A DNA stretch of 64,000 bases from Bacillota bacterium (GCA_023410595.1 JAEYPO010000002.1:1-64000), one strand, 5' to 3'; numbered from the stretch's first letter, positions 41,127 through 49,479 are shown. Program-made: numbers and translations. The notes: generated by a model from the sequence alone, not told the origin.

Positions 41127-41762
41127 ATGAAGAGAGTTTACGGAGTACTTAAATACACGGGAGCGGCGGCGGCAGCAGTGTATGTTATCATGACGCTCGT
41201 TTCCGCGCTGCAGAGCTCGGGGATGGGGCCGCTGCGCAACTGGCTGAGCGACTTCGGCAGCCCGCTTTATAACCCGCGCGGGGCCGTGTTTTACAACGCA
41301 GGCTGCATAGCGGCGGCGGTGCTGCTCGCGGGCTTCTACCTCAGCATGACGGGGTGGCATAAAAGCGCGGCGAGGAAGTACCTGGTCTGCTATATAGGCG
41401 CACAAATTTCCGGGCTTTTGGCGTCGTGCTTTCTGATACTCGCGAGCGTGTTTCCCATAGGGATGAACCCGCTTCATCAGACTTTCAGCCTTATAAACAT
41501 GATAGCTATGGACTGCTTCCTTGTGTTTACGGCAATAGCGGCGATTATAAACCCTTATGTGAGCAGCGCCGTTGGAGTGCTGGGAATAATTACGGCTGCG
41601 TTCAACATATTCACAGCAAACGTTTTTGAAAAGCTGTATATAGGCGAGTGGATATTCTTCGGGCTGTTCATAATCTACGTGCTGCTCTTAACCTACAACT
41701 ACGAGAGGTTCAGCGGCGAGAACCTTAAAGAAGCCGAGCGGCGTGTTAGCGCGCAAGGGTGA
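41127..41762 (+). CDS. DUF998 family membrane protein
   Basis: 211 residues with about six membrane helices. LSDFGSPLYNPRGAVFYNAG after the first helix is the conserved DUF998 loop, and a second loop has FPIGMNPLHQTFS. Such proteins are conserved in bacteria and archaea without a firm function. AAGGAGA is a good ribosome site. It converges with the next gene, with no room for a terminator between the stops. Confidence 0.88.
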   Translation: MKRVYGVLKYTGAAAAAVYVIMTLVSALQSSGMGPLRNWLSDFGSPLYNPRGAVFYNAGCIAAAVLLAGFYLSMTGWHKSAARKYLVCYIGAQISGLLASCFLILASVFPIGMNPLHQTFSLINMIAMDCFLVFTAIAAIINPYVSSAVGVLGIITAAFNIFTANVFEKLYIGEWIFFGLFIIYVLLLTYNYERFSGENLKEAERRVSAQG

Positions 41763-42152
41763 TCAGCAGCTTATATACGACGCCCAGCTCTCGCCGGGGT
41801 AGACGATGCCGGGGTTGCGGGCGTCTATCTTTACCTTTATCTCGCTGCCGGCAGAGATAAGAGGCAGTGCGGAGGGCGCGACGAGCCACTGGGCGTGCGC
41901 CGTGTAGGGCTCTTTGCCGGGAGGCGTTACCTCAAGCGTGAGCGATACGCACGTACGGGTGCCCGCTTCGCCCGCGACCGCGCCTTTTAATTTTAACACC
42001 ACGGCGGAGGCGCATAGCGCGCTTTCGCTGCGCGCCGCAAAGTCAAGGCTTTTTCGAGGCCTTCCTGTGGAACTTCTTCTGCCGCGCAGTAATATGAATA
42101 TCAAAGCGACGACTATAACCAGTATTGAAACGAAAATAAGAGGACGTGACAT
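41763..42152 (-). CDS. Membrane-anchored hypothetical protein
   Basis: 129 residues from ATG 42152 (MSRPLIFVSILVIVVALIFI), which follows AGGGAG; a longer frame to 42203 lacks a site. One N-terminal helix (residues 4-21), then an extracytoplasmic or cytoplasmic beta-rich domain: SLDFAARSESALCASAVVLK, RTCVSLTLEVTPPGKEPYTA, HAQWLVAPSALPLISAG, EIKVKIDARNPGIVYPG. No family recognised; the strand pattern resembles a small beta-sandwich. Confidence 0.65.
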   Translation of the reverse strand: MSRPLIFVSILVIVVALIFILLRGRRSSTGRPRKSLDFAARSESALCASAVVLKLKGAVAGEAGTRTCVSLTLEVTPPGKEPYTAHAQWLVAPSALPLISAGSEIKVKIDARNPGIVYPGESWASYISC

Positions 42153-42354
42153 ATAAAGGCTCCCTTCGGCGGATAACAATATGATACCACGCCATTTGTA
42201 CAAGAGGAAGGGGCCGGCGCGGCTTCGATATGGCGGCTATATACCCAAACGCCGCGAACGAATCGCGCAATAAAAAGCATGCCATAACTCTTCAGAAAAA
42301 ACGGCATACCTATACGCCTTAAGATAGGGCTTGGATAAGCTGTTGTGAACGACG

Positions 42355-43386
42355 CTAAATTTCCAGCCGGGGCCTTTCGCCCGATATGAGGCTTATATTG
42401 TCGAGCGCGAGACCCGCGCCTATGGCGACGCAGGAAGGCGCGTCTTCCGCGACATAGCACCTAAGGCCCGTCTTATCGCTTAAAAGCCTATCGAGGCCGG
42501 AGAGCAGCGCGCCCCCGCCCGTAAGGCAAAGGCCGTTCTCCGCGATGTCGGCTGTAAGCTCGGGCGGCGTACGCTCGAGCACGTTGCGCACGGCGTCTAC
42601 TATCTGGCTGAGCGGCTCTAAGAACGCCTCCACCGTTTCGTTGGAACCTATCGTCACGGTTTTGGGAAGGCCGGTGCCCATGCTGCGGCCCGAGACCTCC
42701 ATATAAAAATCGTCTTTGCGCGGTATGGCGGTACCTATGTTTACCTTTATCTCCTCGGCCGTCCTCTCGCCTATAAGAACGCCGTGAACCTTTCTCATAT
42801 AGCGTATCAGCGCTTCGTCGAGCTTGTCGCCCGCTGAGGCTACCGACTTGCTGATAACTATGCCGCCCATAGATATTACGGCGATGTCCGACGTGCCTCC
42901 GCCGATATCTATGACCACGTTGCCGTAAGGCGCGCTTATGTCGAGGCCGGCGCCTATGGCTGCCGCTACAGGCTCTTCCATAAGGTCGGCGCGCTTTGCG
43001 CCCGCTTCCTCCGAAGCCTCAATGAGCGCGCGCTGTTCGACTTCCGTAATGCCCGACGGCATGCATACGAGCACGTGCGGCTTGAAAAAGAGGCGTTTTC
43101 CTATGACCTTGCGCAAAAAGAAGCGCAGCATGCGCTCGGCTTCCCGGAAGCTGGAGATGACTCCGTCGCGCAGCGGGCGTACTACTATTATCGTGCCCGG
43201 CGCCCTTCCCACCATGTTGCGGGCTTCGTCGCCTACGGCGAGCAGCTCGCCCGTCGCCTTATTGATGGCAACGACGGAAGGCTCGCTGAGCACTATGCCC
43301 TGTCCCCGCACGTAAACGCGGACGTTGGCCGTCCCAAGGTCAATACCTATATCCTGAGAATTCATCAAATTAGCTATACTAAGCAT
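42355..43386 (-). CDS. mreB: MreB/Mbl-type rod-shape actin homologue
   Basis: 343 residues, from ATG 43386 behind GAGGAG. The actin-fold signatures are all present: DIGIDLGTANVRVYVRGQGI (phosphate 1), VIDIGGGTSDIAVISMGGI (phosphate 2), and LTGGGALLSGLDRLLSDKTG (adenosine), plus RSMGTGLPKTV. It assembles as filaments under the membrane and positions cell-wall synthesis. No mreC/mreD follows; instead an Rnk-like gene precedes it with 14 bases between. In sporulating Bacillota several MreB paralogues exist, so this may be Mbl or MreBH. Confidence 0.92.
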   Translation of the reverse strand: MLSIANLMNSQDIGIDLGTANVRVYVRGQGIVLSEPSVVAINKATGELLAVGDEARNMVGRAPGTIIVVRPLRDGVISSFREAERMLRFFLRKVIGKRLFFKPHVLVCMPSGITEVEQRALIEASEEAGAKRADLMEEPVAAAIGAGLDISAPYGNVVIDIGGGTSDIAVISMGGIVISKSVASAGDKLDEALIRYMRKVHGVLIGERTAEEIKVNIGTAIPRKDDFYMEVSGRSMGTGLPKTVTIGSNETVEAFLEPLSQIVDAVRNVLERTPPELTADIAENGLCLTGGGALLSGLDRLLSDKTGLRCYVAEDAPSCVAIGAGLALDNISLISGERPRLEI

Positions 43387-43400
43387 AATGCGCTCCTCTC

Positions 43401-43787
43401 TTAAGCACCTGTCCGCCCGTTATATACGCCTTTTATCTCCGCATTCTTCACGCTTATCGCGCCGCATTCGAACGTTTCGCCTTCACGGCGGCCGAATATC
43501 GACGCACCCAGCGGCGAGAACACGGAAATAATGTTTCTAAGCGCGTCCGCCTCTTCGGGAAAAGCGAGCCTTATCTCGTCTGAATCCCCGTCGAGCGAAA
43601 TAAGAACCTGCGAGTTCATTTTTACCGTATCAGCGGGAACCCTGGGCGCGCTGACGATGTCGGCGTGCATAAGGTCCCGATATAGGTCCCGGATGTAGTC
43701 TTTCGTTTTTATATCGTCGCTTAGCCCGTCAATCAGCTTCATTAGCCTCAGCCTGTCGGGGCCGGTTATGTATATCTTACGCGGCAC
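43401..43787 (-). CDS. Rnk/GreA-GreB C-terminal family protein
   Basis: 128 residues from GTG 43787, where AGGAGG stands at five bases; a longer frame from 43874 has no ribosome site. It fits the Rnk pattern: KIYITGPDRLRLMKLIDGLS as an N-terminal helix, then DTVKMNSQVLISLDGDSDEI and the FKBP-like C-terminal domain of GreA relatives (LRNIISVFSPLGASIFGRRE, AISVKNAEIKGVY). Rnk proteins bind RNA polymerase; the coiled-coil tip of GreA is short here. It heads a two-gene operon with mreB. Confidence 0.82.
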   Translation of the reverse strand: MPRKIYITGPDRLRLMKLIDGLSDDIKTKDYIRDLYRDLMHADIVSAPRVPADTVKMNSQVLISLDGDSDEIRLAFPEEADALRNIISVFSPLGASIFGRREGETFECGAISVKNAEIKGVYNGRTGA

Positions 43788-43906
43788 AGACGCCTCCTGA
43801 AGAAACTGAACGGTGTTTTGCAGGCGGTTTTTCAGCTTTAAACCACCAGCGGTTCGCTGTTTAATAGATTTCATAAAAAAAAATACACGCCAAAATGCGT
43901 ATGAAT

Positions 43907-43935
43907 ATGATACAACAGAGAATTTGATTTGTCAA
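43907..43935 (-). promoter_or_regulatory. Sigma-A promoter of the rnk-mreB operon
   Basis: On the minus strand TTGACA (43935-43930), a 17-base spacer and TATCAT (43912-43907). The leader is about 113 bases to the GTG at 43787. Confidence 0.75.
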
Positions 43936-44020
43936 TGCGCGGATAAAGGCCGCATTTCATCAGCAGCAAAAAGAATCGAATGCAGACTATCGGGCCTTGC
44001 GCAGGCATTGCGACGCTATT

Positions 44021-44145
44021 ACGGGGTCCCCGGCAAGCCGTGAGACTTGCTGGGGTGATAATACGGGGTCCTTGGCAAGCCGTGAGGCTTGATGGGGGGT
44101 AATACGGGGTACCCGGCAAGCCGCGAGGCTTGATGGGGCATAGGT
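44021..44145. repeat. Three tandem R2 repeats
   Basis: Units of about 41 bases: ACGGGGTCCCCGGCAAGCCG with TGAGACTTGCTGGGGTGATA, then two relatives starting near 44063 and 44104. The core GGCAAGCC-GTGAGG-CTTG is nearly palindromic. The array abuts the end of the radical SAM gene. Single copies occur at 20197, 20354, 22331 and 63188. Confidence 0.8.
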
Positions 44146-45509
44146 CAGCGTTTTACGTAATATTCGGCGCGCTCGGAGCTTTCCCAAAGCCTGTCGGCCA
44201 CGGGCGACCAGCTTTCCGCCGCGGCCCTGCATTTTTCGGTGAGGCAGTTTACGTCTTCGGGGCAGGCAAGGTCGGTGGATTTCGCGCCCGATTTTGTGAC
44301 CATGGCCGCCAGCGCTTCCGGGTTGTCGAGCAGCGGGCAGGGCTTTAAGTGGTTGCTGTTAAAAGGCTGGCCTTCGCGGTACGCCATAAACAGAGGAGAC
44401 CGGTAGGCTTCTATAAGCGTTTTTTCATGTATGTTTGAGTCGGAGTAATGTATAAAAGCGCACGGCTCTATATCTCCGTTAGCGTTTATGTGCAGATAGC
44501 TTCTTCCGCCCGCGATGCACCCCCTTGAGTATTCGCCGTCGTTCCAGAAATCCAGCGTGAACAGCGGCTTTGTTTTACGGAACCTGCGTACCTGGCGGTA
44601 CATGTATTCGCGCTGCTCCGCCTTGGCGATGAGGGAGGGCACGGCGTTTTTGCCGACAGGTATGTATGTGAAGAACCACGCGAATTTTGCTCCCTGCTCT
44701 ATAATGAAGTCGTAGTACGCTTCGCTGCCTATTGTTTCTACATTTTCGCTGGTATAGCAGCAGGACACGCCAAAAACGAGCCTATGACGCTTTAATACTT
44801 CCATCGCGCTGAGAGCGGCTTTGAACGCGCCCGCGCCGCGCCGCGCGTCCGTTTCCTCCTCGAAGCCCTCGATGCTTATGGCAGGCACGAAGTTTTTCAC
44901 GCGCAGCATCTCGCGGGCGAAGTCCTCGTCTATGAGCGTTGCGTTTGTGAACGCGAGGAACTCACAATCGGGGTGCGCTTCGCACAGGCGCAGTATGTCC
45001 TTTTTGCGTACCAGAGGCTCGCCGCCCGAGAATATATACATATACGTGCCGACGGCCTTGCCCTGCCTTATTATGCTGTCGATCGTCGCGTAATCCATAT
45101 TGAGGCTGCCGCCGTATTCTGCGGCCCAGCAGCCGGCGCAGTGAAGGTTGCACGCGGACGTAGGGTCCATAAGTATCGCCCATGGTATATTGCATTTAAA
45201 ATCACGTTTGGCTTTTTTCTGCCGCCTGTCGCCTATCAAAAACGCGTTGACGATAAGGTTTTGAAACAGTTTCTTTCGTACATTGGCGTCGACGTCCGAG
45301 TAAAAGCTCTTGATATACCTGAACCAGTTGTTGTCCGGGTCGTCTATTATGCCGTGCAGCACGCTGCGCACGCCCGCGTACTCATTCTTTCTGTCAAACC
45401 TGTCCACCCACGCAAGCAGCCGGGGAATGTTACTGTCCGGATCGCTGCTTAGATAGCCAAGCGTGCGCTTTGCCGCGAACGATTGTACGATTTCCACAAA
45501 AGAGCGCAT
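44145..45509 (-). CDS. Radical SAM protein with SPASM-like C-terminus
   Basis: 454 residues from ATG 45509 (MRSFVEIVQSFAAKR), with GTGAGG upstream; a GTG three codons earlier is also possible. The cluster motif is SACNLHCAGC (CxxxCxxC). It is followed by YIFSGGEPLVRKKDI, EFLAFTNATLIDEDF and the sugar-like TIM-barrel. The C-terminal part has RGCIAGGRSYLHINANGDIE, PCAFIHYSDSN and LACPEDVNCLTEKC, resembling an auxiliary Fe-S (SPASM-type) domain. A peptide- or small-molecule-modifying enzyme is likely. No substrate peptide gene is recognised beside it. Confidence 0.9.
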   Translation of the reverse strand: MRSFVEIVQSFAAKRTLGYLSSDPDSNIPRLLAWVDRFDRKNEYAGVRSVLHGIIDDPDNNWFRYIKSFYSDVDANVRKKLFQNLIVNAFLIGDRRQKKAKRDFKCNIPWAILMDPTSACNLHCAGCWAAEYGGSLNMDYATIDSIIRQGKAVGTYMYIFSGGEPLVRKKDILRLCEAHPDCEFLAFTNATLIDEDFAREMLRVKNFVPAISIEGFEEETDARRGAGAFKAALSAMEVLKRHRLVFGVSCCYTSENVETIGSEAYYDFIIEQGAKFAWFFTYIPVGKNAVPSLIAKAEQREYMYRQVRRFRKTKPLFTLDFWNDGEYSRGCIAGGRSYLHINANGDIEPCAFIHYSDSNIHEKTLIEAYRSPLFMAYREGQPFNSNHLKPCPLLDNPEALAAMVTKSGAKSTDLACPEDVNCLTEKCRAAAESWSPVADRLWESSERAEYYVKR

Positions 45510-45679
45510 AAAAAACACCTCACTTAACGCCTAAAAACCCCTATGCGCCTTCATGTGCCCCGGGAATAATGTATTAATTAAAGGGCCAAAAAGCCGTGAG
45601 GTTTTCTGGGTATTAATGTATAATATTATTCATCCCGTCCGGATATGCATGGGTTAACCGGGCAAAACGTGCAAAAAAA

Positions 45680-45702
45680 GAGGGCGCATGCCCTCGTTTT
45701 TT
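45680..45702 (-). terminator. Terminator of the SASP gene
   Basis: GAGGGC and GCCCTC around GCAT. A-runs and T-runs on both sides make it usable in both directions, and it follows the SASP gene on the minus strand. Confidence 0.75.
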
Positions 45703-45711
45703 GATGGTGGT

Positions 45712-45918
45712 CTAAAACCGCGTGCCGCTCGTAGTATTCCTTACTTCGGGCATATTGCCTTCGGCATACTGAATCATTTTTCTCACCATCTGGCCGCCGA
45801 TGCGGCCAGCGTCCTTTGCCGCAATGTCACCGTTGTACCCCTGCTTTAAGTTGATCCCCGCTTCGGATGCCGTCGTCTGCTTTAAACTGTCTAATTTCCA
45901 ATTGCTGTTTCTAGCCAT
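45712..45918 (-). CDS. Alpha/beta-type small acid-soluble spore protein
   Basis: 68 residues. ASEAGINLKQGYNGDIAAKD and AGRIGGQMVRKMIQYAEGNM form the two DNA-binding helices of alpha/beta SASPs: the E-x-GI motif with the germination-protease site, and the GG-x-MV segment. They coat and protect spore DNA and supply amino acids on germination. AAGGAGG gives the start. The gene is normally made in the forespore under sigma-G; no clear sigma-G box was checked. It is the strongest evidence that the organism forms endospores. Confidence 0.95.
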   Translation of the reverse strand: MARNSNWKLDSLKQTTASEAGINLKQGYNGDIAAKDAGRIGGQMVRKMIQYAEGNMPEVRNTTSGTRF

Positions 45919-46039
45919 CTTTTTACCTCCTTTTGTGTTTTATTTTCCCCAGATATACATAAAAAACACATATTAATTTCTGGACTATGTTGACAAGCAA
46001 ATACGGGATATATACTTAAAGCGTTATTCGTTCGCGCCG

Positions 46040-46280
46040 GCTTCGATGGGGCCGCAGAGAAGAGGCGTCAATGATTGCAAGGGCGGTCTTTGACGATCGG
46101 AATGGGGGGCGCGTAAGGCGGGCGGGTGCGGAGACCCGCCCCTACGGAAGATAAGCAGCGCCAGCACGTGCAGGGGTGGTCTTTGACCATCGGAATGGGG
46201 GCGCGTACGGCGGGCGTTAGAAGGACGCCCTACAGAAGATAAGAAACGTCAGCGCATGCGGGGGCGGGCTTTTCTGTAAT
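46040..46280. repeat. R3 repeat units
   Basis: Two or more R3 units: GGGCGGTCTTTGACGATCGG, GGCGGGCGGGTGCGGAGACC and CGCCCCTACGGAAGATAAGC, followed by a variant with GGGTGGTCTTTGACCATCGG. They fill the gap between the SASP gene and the terminator of the next gene. Confidence 0.75.
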
Positions 46281-46284
46281 AGAA

Positions 46285-46317
46285 ATACAAAGCCGGCTAT
46301 GCAGCACGGCTTTGTAT
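46285..46317 (-). terminator. Terminator of the gene at 46360-46947
   Basis: ATACAAAGCCG and CGGCTTTGTAT form a perfect stem. Minus-strand T content after it is moderate. Confidence 0.6.
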
Positions 46318-46359
46318 CTCTTTATAAACTTATCACACATCAGTTATAAACCTATCAGA

Positions 46360-46947
46360 TCAGGAATTCGCCCATTCTTCGAGGCCTTTCATCGTGGCTT
46401 CCTTTGTCTGCATGCAGATGTCGGGAAGCGCGCCGCCCCATTTCTTTTCGGCGTTGGCGAAACCCTTTTCTATGGCCGCTTTAAGCTCGGCAAATTTGGC
46501 TTTGTCACCGCCCGAAACGTTAATGGCGAAATCTATAAGACGCTGCGAGGTTTGCTTTACGCCCCAGTAACCGTCCTCGGAAACGTCTTGCTGCGCCTTA
46601 AGCCTTGTCGCGCTGTCAACCTGCAGGCTCCCGAAAAACTCTTTCAGGTTGCCTTCGTATGCCGACTCGATGTCGCCAAAATCAAGCCCCTCGCTCTGGC
46701 CGGCCCTTACGCGCTGCGCTGAAAGCAGTTTTTCTACGAGGCTGCGAAGCCCGGAGTATTTTGCGTCGAGCTGGGCGCGCATCTTCATGACGTTAGCGTT
46801 GTAAACGCCGGTCGAAGGTTTGGACGATTTCTCATAGACCGCGGCGGTCTCTTCGGCTTCATTAAGGGTATCATCGCCGTATGCGCCCTTTGCCGGCGAT
46901 ACGGGATTTACCGCGCTCACCTGGCCTGCTACCGGTTCGATAGACAT
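46360..46947 (-). CDS. Conserved-looking hypothetical protein
   Basis: 195 residues: an Ala/Pro-rich, flexible N-terminus (VAGQVSAVNPVSPAKGAYGD) and a helical domain with NANVMKMRAQLDAKYSGLRS, LVEKLLSAQRVRAGQSEGLD, RLIDFAINVSGGDKAKFAEL and IEKGFANAEKKWGGALPDIC. I recall similar proteins of unknown function in Clostridia. The start AGGCAGC-ATG region has GGGAGG upstream. No signal peptide or membrane helix. Single gene with its own terminator. Confidence 0.75.
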   Translation of the reverse strand: MSIEPVAGQVSAVNPVSPAKGAYGDDTLNEAEETAAVYEKSSKPSTGVYNANVMKMRAQLDAKYSGLRSLVEKLLSAQRVRAGQSEGLDFGDIESAYEGNLKEFFGSLQVDSATRLKAQQDVSEDGYWGVKQTSQRLIDFAINVSGGDKAKFAELKAAIEKGFANAEKKWGGALPDICMQTKEATMKGLEEWANS

Positions 46948-47092
46948 AAAAGCTGCCTCCCTGCAATCTCTCTCATTATATATATCGGTATATTCACATT
47001 AACCTTTACAGTTATAGTATGCCTATTCCATAAATAACCGTAAAACGCCGCATTAAACGCAGATATCGCAAATAATATTATTTTACAATATA

Positions 47093-47121
47093 TTGCACCA
47101 TGGTAATTATTGTGATAGAAT
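47093..47121 (+). promoter_or_regulatory. Sigma-A promoter of the DUF3795 gene
   Basis: TTGCAC (47093-47098), 17 bases, TAGAAT (47116-47121). Confidence 0.7.
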
Positions 47122-47128
47122 ACATGAC

Positions 47129-47142
47129 AGAACAAACGTTCT
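47129..47142 (+). promoter_or_regulatory. LexA/DinR-type SOS box
   Basis: AGAACAAACGTTCT matches the Gram-positive SOS consensus GAAC-RNRY-GTTC exactly. It begins eight bases after the -10 box, over the expected transcript start, a good position for repression. The gene behind it encodes a DUF3795 protein not known to me as an SOS gene. Confidence 0.6.
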
Positions 47143-47170
47143 CAAGAAAATACGTTCGGAGGTATGTATA

Positions 47171-47494
47171 ATGAGCGAGATGATGGCGTACTGCGGTCTG
47201 CTGTGCAGCGAGTGCCCGACCTACAAGGCTACGGTGGCTGACGATATGGCAATGCGCGAAAAGACGGCGGCGGAGTGGAGCAGGATGTTTAATGCGGACA
47301 TAAAGCCGGGGGATATCAACTGCCTGGGGTGCGATTCCGACGTTCTTTTCGGCCATTGCAAAGTGTGCGAGATAAGGTTTTGCGCGCGGGAAAAGGGCCT
47401 TAAGGACTGCGGTAAGTGCGGCTCGTTCGCCTGCGGCAAGGTGGAAGGCATACTTAAATACGACAAAGGCGCAAGAGAACGGCTGAGCAGATAA
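47171..47494 (+). CDS. DUF3795 family cysteine-rich protein
   Basis: 107 residues from ATG 47171 behind CGGAGG. The DUF3795 cysteine pattern is present: YCGLLCSECPTYKAT, NCLGCDS, CKVCEIRFC and LKDCGKCGSFACGK, ten or more cysteines likely binding zinc or an Fe-S cluster. The family is widespread in anaerobes without a proven function. The promoter has a LexA-type box over the transcript start, suggesting damage-inducible expression, which would be new for this family as far as I know. Confidence 0.9.
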   Translation: MSEMMAYCGLLCSECPTYKATVADDMAMREKTAAEWSRMFNADIKPGDINCLGCDSDVLFGHCKVCEIRFCAREKGLKDCGKCGSFACGKVEGILKYDKGARERLSR

Positions 47495-47544
47495 CAAAAG
47501 CAAATAAAAGCGGGTCCGGAAATACATTTTCGCAGCGACATACC

Positions 47545-47940
47545 CCTGCGGGGCTATATACGGGGTCCCCTCATCGCTTTAGCGACTGCCCTGAGGGGCA
47601 AGGGTGCGGCGGTATTACATGGGATACTTCGCAGGCTCAGTATGACAGAAAGAGAGTTGCGGTATGGAAACGGACAAAGGCATACGGCGCGGATGCTTGG
47701 GATACTTCGCAGGCTCGGTATGACAGAAAAGAGTTGCTGGATGGAAGCGGACAAAGGCTTTCGGCGGTATTACATGGGATACTTCGCAGGCTCAGTATGA
47801 CAGAAAGAGAGTTGCGGTATGGAAACGGACAAAGGCGTGCAGCGCGGATGCTTGGGATACTTCGCAGGCTCGGTATGAGATACTTCGCAGGCTCAGTATG
47901 ACGGGGGAGAGAGCCGACATATCCTTAAGCGGGACAAAGA
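47545..47940. repeat. Tandem R4 repeats
   Basis: Five copies of GATACTTCGCAGGCTC-(A/G)-GTATGA, at about 47623, 47700, 47778, 47856 and 47879. Most are followed by CAGAAAGAGAGTTGC, GGAAACGGACAAAGGC and GGCGCGGATGCTTGG variants. The unit is about 77 bases and alternate units are nearly identical. An R2-like palindrome (GGGGTCCCCTCATCGC with GGGGC) precedes them. The sequence belongs with the R5 family (CTTCGCAGGCTC...GAATGAC) but has become tandem. Confidence 0.75.
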
Positions 47941-47941
47941 C

Positions 47942-48874
47942 TTAAGCAAGGCCGAAGTATATGCGGACGAAATATATGACCAGCGGCAGCGTGAACGTGC
48001 AAAGAACCGTGGTCATAAACACGACCTGCGCCGAGAACTCCTGTTCGTTACCGAACTCCAGGGCGAGCGCCGCGGTGTTGACCGCGGTAGGGGTGGAGAG
48101 GCCTATGATGAGGGCGGCGCCCAAAACGCCGCGTATATCAAGCAGCAGCGCCAGCGCGAAGCCGACAAGCGGCGCGGTGATAACCTTGATTACGCTCGCG
48201 GCCATTACACGCCCGAGCCCCCGGCCGAGCCTTACTTCCGCAAGCTGCACGCCGAGTGCCAGTATGGCGGTGGCGACAAACGAGTCGGAGATATAGCCTA
48301 ATGGCTTGGTAATAGCTCCGGGCAGCGTTATGCCCAGCGATTTGATGACGATAACGAGCAGCAGCGCGTAGATTGCAGGCATTTTTACGATGCTTACCAG
48401 CGCACGCTTCTTGGAAGCGCTGCCCGAGCTTGCTTGAAACACGCCGAACGTGCACGTCGTAACGTTCTGTATCGTGACGATGAATATCTGTGACGCTGCG
48501 GCGAGCGGGTCGCCGCGAAACACGAGGTCTATGAGCGGTATGCCGTAGTTGCCGGTGTTGATGAGCACCATGGAATTCGTAAACGCTTTGCGTATGCTGC
48601 CTTTGAAATGCAGCAGAGAGGAAAACAGCAGCGCCGCAAAGTACATTATCACCTGCAGCAGCAGCACGAAAGGCACGACCTTTATAAAGAAATCCCACGA
48701 CACGTCGGTGGTGTAAAGCTTTTCGAATATGACGACGGGCACCAATAAGTACAGCGCGAGCTTAGAGAACGTCCGCACATCCAGACTGAATATCTTCTGG
48801 AACACGAAACCGGTAGCTATAAGCAATATTATGGGAAGCGATATCTCTTCAAGTATGTATAGCATGTCGGACAT
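47942..48874 (-). CDS. AEC family transporter (auxin-efflux-carrier type)
   Basis: 310 residues from ATG 48874 behind AAAGGAG; an upstream frame to 49036 lacks a site. Ten membrane helices in two halves, with the conserved features LVPVVIFEKLYTTDVSWDFF, NTGNYGIPLIDLVFRGDP and SFVATAILALGVQLAEVRLG, and the helix-breaking STPTAVNTAALALEFG. AEC proteins export organic acids such as malate or auxin-like molecules by a still-debated mechanism. The substrate here is unknown. Confidence 0.92.
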   Translation of the reverse strand: MSDMLYILEEISLPIILLIATGFVFQKIFSLDVRTFSKLALYLLVPVVIFEKLYTTDVSWDFFIKVVPFVLLLQVIMYFAALLFSSLLHFKGSIRKAFTNSMVLINTGNYGIPLIDLVFRGDPLAAASQIFIVTIQNVTTCTFGVFQASSGSASKKRALVSIVKMPAIYALLLVIVIKSLGITLPGAITKPLGYISDSFVATAILALGVQLAEVRLGRGLGRVMAASVIKVITAPLVGFALALLLDIRGVLGAALIIGLSTPTAVNTAALALEFGNEQEFSAQVVFMTTVLCTFTLPLVIYFVRIYFGLA

Positions 48875-49114
48875 TTTATAAGCTCCTTTGAGTTGAGTAA
48901 CGACAAACATTATATCAGATTTGCGACAGAAAAAGGTTAAAAGTTTTTTTGTAAAATAGGTGTTGCTTAAGATATAAAAATACAACATGTTGGGGCAATC
49001 TGGAGGAATTTTGAAATACGCATATATGCGGCGCAATGCCGAGAAAGCAAAGCGTATACCTTAAGTTAACGCATTTATCGGCGCTATTACGCGCTAATCC
49101 GACGATTTTCCGCA

Positions 49115-49143
49115 TTGATAACCAATAGGTGTTTAAGTATAAT
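49115..49143 (+). promoter_or_regulatory. Sigma-A promoter of the structured ncRNA
   Basis: TTGATA (49115-49120), 17 bases, TATAAT (49138-49143). No coding gene follows until 50.3 kb. Confidence 0.75.
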
Positions 49144-49149
49144 CAAAAC

Positions 49150-49450
49150 ACGCTCCAGGGAATACCACGCATGGTTATCGGGCGTGCGGAGGGTCGCCGC
49201 GAAAGCGGAGGCAAGCGCGGGGGAAAACAATATTGTTTGAAACCGGGCGCGAATCGTACATACAGGCCGCGAGTTGAAGGAAGGAAAACGCGTAAGCTAA
49301 AAGCTTATGGCAGTCCGTCTGGAAACATCCCGGCAGGTTGTAAGGTTCATTGCATAAAAGGATCGCCGCAGGCTGGTAGCGTTTACGGCGGGGGTTTGCT
49401 GGAGCGTTCTATTTATATATAAAAGTAAAACGGCATAAGGCCGTTTTTTT
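49150..49450 (+). ncRNA. Structured non-coding RNA, possibly the raiA RNA family
   Basis: A consensus promoter and a clean terminator (AAAACGGC / GGCCGTTTT, then TTTTTTT, 49427-49450) bracket about 300 bases. The only open frame would start inside the promoter. Local pairings are obvious: CCGC-GAAA-GCGG (a GNRA tetraloop), AACAATATTGTT, CGCGGGGG with CCGGGCGCG, TAAGCT-AAA-AGCTTA. The segment GGTCGCCGCGAAAGCGGAGG, the GCAGTCCGTC stretch and GGTTGTAAGGTTCATTGCAT resemble conserved blocks I associate with the raiA RNA of Clostridia, but that is from memory. No raiA gene is adjacent in this window. Confidence 0.7.
49427..49450 (+). terminator. Terminator of the ncRNA
   Basis: AAAACGGC and GCCGTTTT around ATAAG, followed by TTTTTTT. 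Confidence 0.9.
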
Positions 49451-49479
49451 GTGCCGTAAAACAGGCGGAAAGTAAAGCC

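Noticed and set aside
49129..49422. 97-codon frame across the ncRNA
   Set aside because: It begins with a GTG inside the promoter and has no ribosome site. The base-paired structure and terminator point to RNA.
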